Program-made: the position numbers and the translations under genes
Source of the DNA: an uncultured Planktomarina sp.
GTDB lineage: Bacteria > Pseudomonadota > Alphaproteobacteria > Rhodobacterales > Rhodobacteraceae
NCBI GenBank assembly: GCA_905182425.1
Contig: CAJJBP010000011.1
Span: 104,223 to 168,222, forward strand
Reading direction: 5' to 3'
Length of the DNA stretch: 64,000 bases
Shown here: positions 48,592-56,335 of the stretch, in pieces
Position numbering within the stretch: position 1 is the first letter of the stretch
How the letters are laid out: each line of letters begins with the position of its first letter
The notes under the pieces: generated by a model
What the model saw: the letters and a program-made list of their open reading frames with translations, nothing else
Databases searched by the model: none
What the model was told of the DNA's origin: nothing

Positions 48592-49695
48592 ATGACGCAG
48601 ATTAGGATTGGAATCGTGGGTGGTGGCTATATGGGCAAGGCCCATGCAGCTGCCTATTCCAGCGTTGGAACGATATTCGAAACCACACTGCGCCCTGTGC
48701 TTGAAATGGTTTGCGCAACGTCGGTTAAATCTGCAGAACATTACAAAACTAAATTTGGATTTAACCGTTGTACAGCAGATTGGGCGGAGCTAGTCAGCGA
48801 TCCCAATATAGACGCTATAATCATTGCCTCTCCGCAATCTACACACCGCGCCATTGCCGAGGCTGCATTTGCGCTTGGCAAACCTGTCTTCTGTGAAAAA
48901 CCGTTAGGTGAGAGCTTAGAAGATAGTCGGGCAATGCTTGCCGCCGCCGAAGCGGCTGGCGCAATCCACATGGTAGGTTTCAATTACATCCGCACCCCCG
49001 CGTCGCAATATGCACGCAAGCTTTTAGAAGACGGTCGCATTGGCGAAATCACGTACTTTAGAGCCGAAATGACCGAAGATTTTCTTGCAGATCCTGATGC
49101 ACCTGCAACATGGCGCACCACTGGCGTAGCTAACGGCTGCATGGGCGACCTTTCACCTCATATCATCAACTGCGCTCACGCCATGATGGGCCCCGTTAAA
49201 TCCCTAAGTGCAGTTGTCAAAACCGTTCATGCAATACGTGGCGGCGTGGCCGTTACTAATGACGACCAAGCTCAGATCATGATCGAGTTCGAAAACGGTG
49301 TTAGTGGGCATATCCACGCTAGCCGTATCGCGACAGGTCGTAAAATGGGCTATGCATATGAAATACATGGCTCTAAGGGCATGATTAGGTTTGATGGAGA
49401 AGATCAAAATACACTGCACTTATATCTGCGTGAGGGCGACAGCGCTGATCAAGGCTTTCGCAGGATACTAACAGGGCCATACCACCCTGATTACTTACCT
49501 TTTTGTCAGGGCCCAGGTCATGGAACGGGTTATCAAGACCAAATCGTTATTGAGGCGAAGGACTTCCTTACAGCTATTGAAACTAAGACAAACATATGGC
49601 CAACTTTCTCCGAAGGTATGGAAGTGAACCGCATCGTCAAAGCCGCTATAGACTCAAGTAATAAACGCATATGGGTCAATGTCAGCGATTACTAA
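48592..49695 (+). CDS. Gfo/Idh/MocA family oxidoreductase (inositol cluster)
   Basis: A 367-residue NAD(P)-dependent oxidoreductase. GIVGGGYMGKAHAAAY is the Rossmann motif, CEKPLGES the EKP motif, and GDLSPHIINCAHAMMG the region with the catalytic histidine. The start is ATG 48592 with AAAGGG upstream; the longer frame from 48532 would run through the operator palindrome, so it is rejected. Likely acts on an inositol isomer or derivative. It is the first gene of the rightward iol operon. Confidence 0.93.
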   Translation: MTQIRIGIVGGGYMGKAHAAAYSSVGTIFETTLRPVLEMVCATSVKSAEHYKTKFGFNRCTADWAELVSDPNIDAIIIASPQSTHRAIAEAAFALGKPVFCEKPLGESLEDSRAMLAAAEAAGAIHMVGFNYIRTPASQYARKLLEDGRIGEITYFRAEMTEDFLADPDAPATWRTTGVANGCMGDLSPHIINCAHAMMGPVKSLSAVVKTVHAIRGGVAVTNDDQAQIMIEFENGVSGHIHASRIATGRKMGYAYEIHGSKGMIRFDGEDQNTLHLYLREGDSADQGFRRILTGPYHPDYLPFCQGPGHGTGYQDQIVIEAKDFLTAIETKTNIWPTFSEGMEVNRIVKAAIDSSNKRIWVNVSDY

Positions 49696-49708
49696 AGGAC
49701 CAAAGAGT

Positions 49709-50605
49709 ATGATTAAAATTGGAAATGCGCCTTGCTCCTGGGGTGTCGAATTTGCGGACGATCCGCGCAATCCAAAGTGGCGCAAAGTGCTACAAGAAAA
49801 CGCAGAAGCGGGCTTTACAGGTATTGAACTTGGTCCTGTCGGTTTCATGCCAGAAGATACCACAATACTATCCGAAGCGCTTGAAGAATTTAATCAAGAA
49901 CTAATAGGTGGTGTTGTGTTTCGCCCATTCCATGATCCAGATGCTTGGGACGATGTAATGGATGGCGCTGTACGTACCTGCAAGGCTCTAAAGGCACACG
50001 GTTCAGAGCATTTAGTTTTAATTGATAGCATTTCGTCGCGTCGGTCCCCAACGGCAGGTCGCGCAGATGAAGCAGAACAAATGGACAAGGCGGAATGGAC
50101 AGCTTATCGCAACAGGATATCGACTGTTGCCAAAATGGGGGTTGAAGAATACGATCTTAATGTTGGCATTCACGCGCATGCAGCTGGCTTTATGGATTTC
50201 GAACCGGAACTTGAGCGATTATTAAACGAAGTCGATGAAACCATCCTAAAAATTTGCTTTGATACAGGCCACCATTCCTATGCGGGCTATGATCCAGTAG
50301 CGTTCATGAATAAGCACATATCTCGCATCAGCTACATGCACTTTAAGGACATCAACCCTAAAGTGAAGGCAAACGTTGTAGCCAACCGTACCGATTTCTA
50401 TACAGCCTGTGGTCAGGGTATTTTCTGTAACTTAGGCGAGGGCGATGTAGATTTTCCGAAAGTGCGTCAAATATTAATTGATAATAACTTCGCGGGCTGG
50501 TGCACGGTTGAGCAAGATTGCGATCCAGAGGGTGAAACGTCTCCTATTAAAGACGCAAAACTGAATCGCACTTATCTACAATCTATCGGCTTTGGGGGCG
50601 CATAA
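49709..50605 (+). CDS. iolE: Inosose dehydratase-like sugar phosphate isomerase/epimerase
   Basis: A 298-residue TIM-barrel protein of the IolE family. It begins MIKIGNAPCSWGVEF and shows GFTGIELGPVGFMP, LNVGIHAHAAGF, CFDTGHHSYAGYDP and SYMHFKDINP, the metal-binding positions of the family. IolE dehydrates 2-keto-myo-inositol to the trione that IolD hydrolyses. ATG 49709 has AAAGGA upstream. It lies 13 bases after the first oxidoreductase. Confidence 0.94.
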   Translation: MIKIGNAPCSWGVEFADDPRNPKWRKVLQENAEAGFTGIELGPVGFMPEDTTILSEALEEFNQELIGGVVFRPFHDPDAWDDVMDGAVRTCKALKAHGSEHLVLIDSISSRRSPTAGRADEAEQMDKAEWTAYRNRISTVAKMGVEEYDLNVGIHAHAAGFMDFEPELERLLNEVDETILKICFDTGHHSYAGYDPVAFMNKHISRISYMHFKDINPKVKANVVANRTDFYTACGQGIFCNLGEGDVDFPKVRQILIDNNFAGWCTVEQDCDPEGETSPIKDAKLNRTYLQSIGFGGA

Positions 50606-50606
50606 A

Positions 50607-51761
50607 ATGGCAAAACTTAAATGGGGCATGATCGGCGGTGGCGAAGGCAGCCAAATTGGTCCAGCGCATCGCCTAGGCTCTAGTCTAGACGGATTATTCG
50701 AATTCACAGCTGGCGCATTGGATCACCGAGCGGCAGAAGGCGTTGAATATGGCCAACGCCTTGGCCTTGGAGATCGCGCCTATGGATCCTGGCAGGATAT
50801 GCTTTTAGGCGAATCTACCCGCGAAGATCGTATTGATCTAGTAACCATTGCCACTCCAAACTCTACTCATTTTGAGATAACAAAAGCCTTCCTAAAGGCA
50901 GGCTTCCATGTGCTCTGCGAAAAGCCCATGACAATGACGGTCGATGAAGGTGAAGAAATAGTTCGCGTTGCAAAAAGTACAGGCAAAATTTGTGCAGTTA
51001 ATTACGGCTATTCTGGCTATTCACTTGTACGACATATGAAGGCAATGATAGCACGTGGTGACATTGGTAAGGTCCGTTTGGTCAACGCCGAATTCGCTCA
51101 TGGGCACCACGCGGACGCCACCGATGCCAACAATCCACGGGTTAGATGGCGCTACGACCCTGCACAGGCAGGAGTGTCTGCTCAGTTCGCAGATTGTGGT
51201 ATTCATGCAATGCACATGGCATCATTCGTAACAGGCCAAGAAGTTACAAAGCTATCTGCAGATATTGTATCTTGTGTAGACATGCGCATACTTGAAGATG
51301 ATGCAATGGTGAACTTCCGTATGGATAATGGTACGGTTGGTCGCCTTTGGACATCTTCTATCGCGATTGGCCGCCAACATGGATTGGGAATTCAAGTGTT
51401 TGGTGAAACTGGTGGGTTACGTTGGTCCCAAGAACACCCCAACCAACTTTACTATATGCCACTAGGTGGTCGTTTACAGATCATAGAACGCGGAGAAGAG
51501 AACCTTTCACCGGAAGCTGATCGTACAACGCGCGTCACAATTGGTCATGCAGAAGGAATGCCACTTGCATTTGCTAACATCTATAAAGATTTAGCTGAGG
51601 CAATAAGAGCCCAAAATGATGGTAGGGATTGCGATCCCGCAGCGAATTTGTATCCACGCGCAGAAGACGGTTTACGCTCCATGGCTGCCGTTGTCGCTGT
51701 TGCGAACAGTGGCAAACAAAACGGAGCATGGCTTGATGCCCGACCGCCAATGTATCAATAA
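50607..51761 (+). CDS. Gfo/Idh/MocA family oxidoreductase, second in operon
   Basis: A 384-residue NAD(P)-dependent oxidoreductase. MIGGGEGSQIGPAHRLG is the N-terminal nucleotide-binding motif, CEKPMTMTVDEGEEIV contains EKP, and FADCGIHAMHMASFV the catalytic histidine. It starts one base after the iolE stop; an in-frame TTG at 50592 is unlikely. With iolG and the gene at 48592 it makes three Gfo/Idh enzymes in one regulon, presumably for different inositol stereoisomers or derivatives. Confidence 0.93.
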   Translation: MAKLKWGMIGGGEGSQIGPAHRLGSSLDGLFEFTAGALDHRAAEGVEYGQRLGLGDRAYGSWQDMLLGESTREDRIDLVTIATPNSTHFEITKAFLKAGFHVLCEKPMTMTVDEGEEIVRVAKSTGKICAVNYGYSGYSLVRHMKAMIARGDIGKVRLVNAEFAHGHHADATDANNPRVRWRYDPAQAGVSAQFADCGIHAMHMASFVTGQEVTKLSADIVSCVDMRILEDDAMVNFRMDNGTVGRLWTSSIAIGRQHGLGIQVFGETGGLRWSQEHPNQLYYMPLGGRLQIIERGEENLSPEADRTTRVTIGHAEGMPLAFANIYKDLAEAIRAQNDGRDCDPAANLYPRAEDGLRSMAAVVAVANSGKQNGAWLDARPPMYQ

Positions 51762-51780
51762 ATGATTTGAAGTTTGCGAC

Positions 51781-52782
51781 TTAAGTTCTGCTAACTTTTA
51801 AACTCCCTCTTTCTACAACCGAACAGTCGAACCGAATGGACTTGGCAGTCATGTGAGGATTTTCTACCAAGGCAGTAACCCGCTCAATGGAGGCAGAAAT
51901 TATTTCTGAAAATGGATTATGTATTGTTGTTAGATTAATATTATCCCAATTTGCCATTTTCATATTATTTAAACCGATAACGCCTACATCATCAGGCACT
52001 TTTAACCCTGCTGATTGCAATGCTGACATAGCGCCAAGCGACAGTACATCGTCACCACAGAAATAAGCCTGCATTATGTTCGATTTAAGTAATCTTTTCA
52101 TTTCCGCTTGTCCTGCTTCAAACGAATAGGCGTCAGCAAAACTGGTAGTGCAGCTCACACCTAGATGCCCCGAGCACTCCACCAAAAAGCCATTCTCACG
52201 ATCCAGTGTTGAGGTTGCACCTGGCGGCCCTCCCAAAAAGCCAATTTCTGTATAGCCACGTTCAATTAGCGTATGCGCGGCCATGCGGCCGGCTGCGACG
52301 TTATCAATACCTAAAATGTCAACAATAGGTTTTTCGCAATGACGTCCAAAAGAGTGGACTACTGGAATACCAGCCTCACGGAAACTTTCAGCGAATTCCG
52401 GCGGCAATGTAGAGGATGCAACAATCACACCGTCAACGGAATATTGTTGCAACATTCTGATTGACGCCTCTGGGTCCGTTTCATTCGTGAGATTTACTAA
52501 CAAGGGGCGCAAGTCACGTTCGTGCAACCCACGAGTGAACATATCGAAGACTTCAAGAAAAACAGGGTTATGAAAGTTGTTAGAGACCAGACCAATCATC
52601 TTAGTACGCCCAGTGGTCAAAGATGAAGCCAAGACGTTGGGACTATATCCCAACTTGTCAGCCGCTGTCATTACTTTAATACGTGTTTTTTTTGATACCG
52701 AGGCTCCCTTGGTAAAAGTTCGCGAGACCGCAGATCGTGAAACGTTCGCAAGTTCAGCGACATCCTTTAATGTGACTGCCAT
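51781..52782 (-). CDS. LacI-family transcriptional regulator
   Basis: A 333-residue regulator. The N-terminal helix-turn-helix is VTLKDVAELANVSRSAVSRT followed by the hinge helix LGYSPNVLASSLTTGRT; the rest is a periplasmic-binding-protein-like sensor domain (FVGGPP-like sites, GVIGLNNM near the end). It probably represses the iol and transporter operons through TTGCAACCGGTTGCA-type operators at 48551 and 56140 and is released by an inositol catabolite. It is last in the transporter operon and so likely autoregulated. Confidence 0.94.
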   Translation of the reverse strand: MAVTLKDVAELANVSRSAVSRTFTKGASVSKKTRIKVMTAADKLGYSPNVLASSLTTGRTKMIGLVSNNFHNPVFLEVFDMFTRGLHERDLRPLLVNLTNETDPEASIRMLQQYSVDGVIVASSTLPPEFAESFREAGIPVVHSFGRHCEKPIVDILGIDNVAAGRMAAHTLIERGYTEIGFLGGPPGATSTLDRENGFLVECSGHLGVSCTTSFADAYSFEAGQAEMKRLLKSNIMQAYFCGDDVLSLGAMSALQSAGLKVPDDVGVIGLNNMKMANWDNINLTTIHNPFSEIISASIERVTALVENPHMTAKSIRFDCSVVERGSLKVSRT

Positions 52783-52797
52783 ACCGATCCGAATACC

Positions 52798-52998
52798 CTA
52801 GTCGTCAGACTTAAAATTATAGTTTATGGTCGCAAATCGCCAAGCACAAAGGGCACTCATCCCAAGAAATACTGCCCCCCAAAGGATTTCTCCTGCCAAC
52901 ATTTCAAGCACGCCCCAGACTGTTGTTACAAGCACTACAGCTATGCGGATCCATAAGGGTGCAAAAAAGGGGTTTTCTAGATCAAAAAGCCGCTTCAC
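52798..52998 (-). CDS. Small membrane protein in sugar ABC operon
   Basis: A 66-residue protein beginning MKRLFDLENPFFAPLWIRIA, with two closely spaced hydrophobic segments (about residues 17-33 and 36-55) and a polar C-terminus. Its ATG overlaps the stop of the ABC ATPase gene, so it is translated with the transporter. I do not recognise a characterised family. Its location suggests an accessory subunit or modulator of the permease. Confidence 0.8.
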   Translation of the reverse strand: MKRLFDLENPFFAPLWIRIAVVLVTTVWGVLEMLAGEILWGAVFLGMSALCAWRFATINYNFKSDD

Positions 52999-53771
52999 GC
53001 TGCACCTTCAAATTCGGTGCCAGTCTTCGCTCCTGTAATGTAGGATACGACATCTTCCCCACTGGTTGCATTGACATCCAAGTCCGCTACCATCCGGCCT
53101 CTTCTAAATACAATAATTCTATCAACAAGATCCATAACCTGTCGCATATTATGACTAACAAGGATTAGTGGTTCACCTGCCTCTTTTAGAGTGCGAATAA
53201 TGTTTTCTACCTGAGCTGTTTCTTGAACGCCTAACGCGGCAGTAGGTTCATCCATAATTGTTAATTTTGATGCGAATGTCGCAGTACGTGCAATCGCAAC
53301 GCATTGTCGTTGACCACCAGACATATTGGCAATTGTGTTACGAATGTTTGGAATTTTAACACCTGTTTTTTCTAGCCCCGCCATCGTAGCTTCGCGCATT
53401 GCTCGATAGTCAAGTAACCTGAATGGACCAAGAAAATCCCATTTAGTTTTTTCACGACCTAAAAATAAATTATCAGGAACGTCTAAGTCATCAGCAAGGG
53501 CAAGTGTTTGAAAAACCGTTTCTATTCCTGCTTCACGCGCGTCAAGCGGACCAGAAAAATTCACTTCGTCACCATAGAAAGCTATTTTTCCGCGTGTGCG
53601 CTGTTCAACACCAGTGATTTGTCTGACAAAAGTAGATTTTCCCGCACCATTGTCACCCATAATTGCGACGTGTTCGCCTTTTCTCATATCGAAATTTACA
53701 CCTTCAAGCGCGTGGACTCCACCATAGTGCTTGGTCAGGCCTACAGTCTGTAGAACGAATTCTTCGCTCAT
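52995..53771 (-). CDS. Sugar (inositol/fructose-type) ABC transporter ATP-binding protein
   Basis: A 258-residue single-domain ABC ATPase. Walker A MGDNGAGKSTFVR, signature NMSGGQRQCVAIART, Walker B LTIMDEPTAALG and the H-loop LVSHNMRQ are present. The single domain (rather than the duplicated RbsA/MglA form) is typical of the FrcA branch. It energises the permease encoded 16 bases upstream. The substrate is inferred as myo-inositol from the neighbouring catabolic genes. Confidence 0.94.
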   Translation of the reverse strand: MSEEFVLQTVGLTKHYGGVHALEGVNFDMRKGEHVAIMGDNGAGKSTFVRQITGVEQRTRGKIAFYGDEVNFSGPLDAREAGIETVFQTLALADDLDVPDNLFLGREKTKWDFLGPFRLLDYRAMREATMAGLEKTGVKIPNIRNTIANMSGGQRQCVAIARTATFASKLTIMDEPTAALGVQETAQVENIIRTLKEAGEPLILVSHNMRQVMDLVDRIIVFRRGRMVADLDVNATSGEDVVSYITGAKTGTEFEGAA

Positions 53772-53787
53772 GATTTATACTCCTAGC

Positions 53788-54861
53788 CTAAGCTCTATTG
53801 CGTTGACGGTATTGGTCTAAAATGACCGCCGAAATGATAATTCCTCCCATAGCCATGAGCTGGTAAGATCCATCTAATTTGATGTAGGTAAACCCGGAAC
53901 GAATTACTCCAAGTACCATCGCTCCAAGGACTGTTCCAATGATGGAACCTCGGCCACCTGTCAGACTAATGCCCCCAATCACTGCCATAGCAATTGCGAA
54001 GAGTTCATAAAACTCCCCCATGCCGGCCTGTGCTGTTGACGCCTTCGCACTTAGAACAACCCCAGCAAAAGCGGCCAGCATGGCAGCAATCATATACACC
54101 ATGATCTTATGGCGTTTGACGTTGATGCCAGACATGCGTGCGGCTTCTTCGTTCGAACCGATGGCATAAGTATGCTTGCCGTAAACAGTATAGCGCATAA
54201 TCAGATGAAAAATCACCGCCAAAGACAGAAACCAGACAACCGGCATCATTCCATCGCCGATGGCTTTGTATTGCGCCGTCGGAAATGAAATCGGATTGCC
54301 CGCGGACCACCAAAGCGCAATACCCCGGCAGATTAAGAACATACCCAGCGTCGCAATGAATGGTGGTATCCGGAAATGAGCAATAAAGATGCCATTTATC
54401 GCGCCGATAGCAGCGCCGAAGGATAGGCCAATGACAATCGGGATAACGACTGGAAGATCCATAGCCCAGGTCCCAAAAAGAGCTTTTGGATTTGCATAGC
54501 CGTTTACCAGTTCTGTCTGACCAAAACTCATTGCAATCATTGCAGTCGCTGCGACCAGCGGCCCAGAACTTAGGTCGATGCCTGCGGTAATAATAACCTG
54601 TGACACCCCAAGAGCAATAATTCCAATAATAGCAACTTGCAGAATAATGATTTTTATACGGGCTTCATTGAAGATCGTGTCGAAGCGATCACGCGTATCA
54701 AACAAAAAACTTTGGTCATTCATATAAGGCAAAATTTGCCCTAAAACTTCAAAAACTACGATAATGATTACCAATGCCAGCAAAACGTTCATTTCACTAG
54801 GCCAAGAGCGTTTAGTCTGGTCGAAGGTTACTCCGCCGGTACCTTGGCTGGTATCTGACAT
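53788..54861 (-). CDS. Sugar ABC transporter permease
   Basis: A 357-residue membrane protein of the RbsC/FrcC family with about ten membrane segments. GVSQVIITAGIDLSSGPLVA is the conserved early motif, and YAIGSNEEAARMSGINVKRH the cytoplasmic coupling region. It forms the channel for the periplasmic binding protein at 54948. The order SBP-permease-ATPase-small membrane protein-LacI is one transcription unit by spacing. Confidence 0.95.
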   Translation of the reverse strand: MSDTSQGTGGVTFDQTKRSWPSEMNVLLALVIIIVVFEVLGQILPYMNDQSFLFDTRDRFDTIFNEARIKIIILQVAIIGIIALGVSQVIITAGIDLSSGPLVAATAMIAMSFGQTELVNGYANPKALFGTWAMDLPVVIPIVIGLSFGAAIGAINGIFIAHFRIPPFIATLGMFLICRGIALWWSAGNPISFPTAQYKAIGDGMMPVVWFLSLAVIFHLIMRYTVYGKHTYAIGSNEEAARMSGINVKRHKIMVYMIAAMLAAFAGVVLSAKASTAQAGMGEFYELFAIAMAVIGGISLTGGRGSIIGTVLGAMVLGVIRSGFTYIKLDGSYQLMAMGGIIISAVILDQYRQRNRA

Positions 54862-54947
54862 AGATAGGGCTCCCCGTTGAGCATTTTATAAAAGTTCGAG
54901 ACGGCAACTGTAATGCCGTCCCGAGAGTTCTACTTTCTTAAGTAAAC

Positions 54948-55886
54948 TTAGTTTTTATCAAGGAAGTCGCCCATATTACCCGGAGTAACCAAAACGAATG
55001 GGATATAGACTTTTTTGTCGACTTTTTCACCAGCGATAAGGCGAAGTGCCGTATCAATCGAACCAGTACCTTGGCCAACAGAGTCTTGGAACACTGTGAC
55101 GTCGTAGTCGCCAGCTGCCATTGTCAGCAATGCGTCCTGAGACGCGTCAACACCGCCAACCTGTACGCTTGCCATATCCATACCAGCGGCTTTCATCGCC
55201 TGAATAGCACCGATTGCCATTTCATCATTGTTTGCAAGAACAAAATCGAAGGGCTCACCTGAGGACATCCAGTTGGTCATGAGGTCTTGTGCCTCATCAC
55301 GTGACCAGTTCGCTGTCTGCTCATCGATAATGGTCATAAAGTTACACATGTCCATGCCAATTACATCATGGACGTCTTTTGACCGCTGCACGGCAGCTTG
55401 GTTCGACAGCTGACCGTTCATCAAGTAACCAGTTGCGCCACCAGCTTTACCGTCAGCACGCAGGTTTTTACAAATCTCAAATGCCGACAGAGTACCAGAC
55501 TCAATCTCGTTTGACGCAACGAAGGCCTGCGTCGCAGGCAAAACGTCCACATTGTCAGGTTCACGGTTTACGTAAACAAGCGGCGTATCACCGGCAGCTG
55601 CAGAAACTGCGGCACCAGCAGACGTGTCAACAATGTTTACAATTATAGCGTCTACGCCGGATGCTACAAAGTTACGAACTTGGTCGATTTGCTTTGCAAG
55701 ATCGTCTGACGCATCTTCTTGTTGATACGACAAACCATCGATCGTGTCCGCATACTCAACCATGCCAGTACGCAATACTGTTAGCCAGTTATCATCAAAT
55801 CTGGAGAACGTGGCTCCAATTTCTTGCGCAGCAGCAGTTGTACCCATCAAAGCAACTAGGCCTGTAGTCAAAATAATATTTTTCAT
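54948..55886 (-). CDS. Sugar ABC transporter substrate-binding protein
   Basis: A 312-residue periplasmic sugar-binding protein (Peripla_BP_4 type) with a signal peptide ending GTTAAAQE near residue 20. VDAIIVNIVDTSAGAAVSAA and the end-domain segment VGGVDASQDALLTM are family features. GGGAGG lies directly before ATG 55886. It is the first gene of the transporter operon and has a long leader of about 225 bases containing a terminator-like hairpin. Substrate probably inositol, by context. Confidence 0.94.
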   Translation of the reverse strand: MKNIILTTGLVALMGTTAAAQEIGATFSRFDDNWLTVLRTGMVEYADTIDGLSYQQEDASDDLAKQIDQVRNFVASGVDAIIVNIVDTSAGAAVSAAAGDTPLVYVNREPDNVDVLPATQAFVASNEIESGTLSAFEICKNLRADGKAGGATGYLMNGQLSNQAAVQRSKDVHDVIGMDMCNFMTIIDEQTANWSRDEAQDLMTNWMSSGEPFDFVLANNDEMAIGAIQAMKAAGMDMASVQVGGVDASQDALLTMAAGDYDVTVFQDSVGQGTGSIDTALRLIAGEKVDKKVYIPFVLVTPGNMGDFLDKN

Positions 55887-55933
55887 TTTTTCCTCCCAGA
55901 AATGTGCCCGGCGCACATCAAAATTATACCGGG

Positions 55934-55947
55934 GCCTCAAGTGAGGC
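55934..55947 (-). promoter_or_regulatory. Short hairpin near the SBP ribosome site
   Basis: The palindrome GCCTCA/TGAGGC forms a small stem in the leader RNA, about 45 bases before the SBP start. It lies between the terminator-like hairpin and the ribosome site and may be part of leader folding. Weak evidence on its own. Confidence 0.3.
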
Positions 55948-55965
55948 ATTGTGGTATTCTTTACA

Positions 55966-55988
55966 AAAAGTGCCCAATGGACACTTTT
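55966..55988 (-). terminator. Terminator-like hairpin in the ABC operon leader (possible attenuator)
   Basis: On the minus strand AAAAGTGTCC pairs with GGGCACTTTT (10 bp, one G-U) around a three-base loop, with a run of five T at the 3-prime side. The G-U pair makes it fold better in minus-strand RNA. It lies between the promoter at 56118-56145 and the SBP gene, so it either attenuates the operon or stops read-through from cimA upstream. Confidence 0.55.
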
Positions 55989-56117
55989 AATGGATGAAAC
56001 AACCCACGACAGATAACTAAATTTATCGGAGTATTCACCACTGACCCATCAAATTAGTGATCCAAAAACCAGCTTTAAATTAGACAGACTTCGCAAATCA
56101 ATCATGATTCTGTATCC

Positions 56118-56145
56118 ATTGTACGCCCATCAAAATGTTTTGCAA
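56118..56145 (-). promoter_or_regulatory. Promoter of the sugar ABC/lacI operon
   Basis: On the minus strand TTGCAA (56145-56140) serves as -35 and TACAAT (56123-56118) as -10, spaced 16 bases. The -35 is the right arm of the operator palindrome, so repressor binding would directly block polymerase. Predicted start of transcription is near 56111. Confidence 0.6.
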
Positions 56146-56155
56146 CCGGTTGCAT
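56140..56155. promoter_or_regulatory. LacI-family operator upstream of the sugar ABC/lacI operon
   Basis: TTGCAACCGGTTGCAT, identical over the 14-bp palindromic core to the site at 48551-48566 and differing only in the last base. It overlaps the -35 box of the predicted promoter, 254 bases before the SBP start. Confidence 0.85.
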
Positions 56156-56335
56156 AAATCAAATTTTCAAAAATTGACGTGCCCGCCGTTCTAAAAATAT
56201 CTGGTAATATTAAAATATATTTATCAGAAACTTAGATTAGCAAAAAACCATTTACGCCACCTTACATAAATTCAGCTTTAGAAGTCCCTCGGGCTCTGTA
56301 AGACCTACCGAAAGTAAGAACCTACAATTCAGAAA

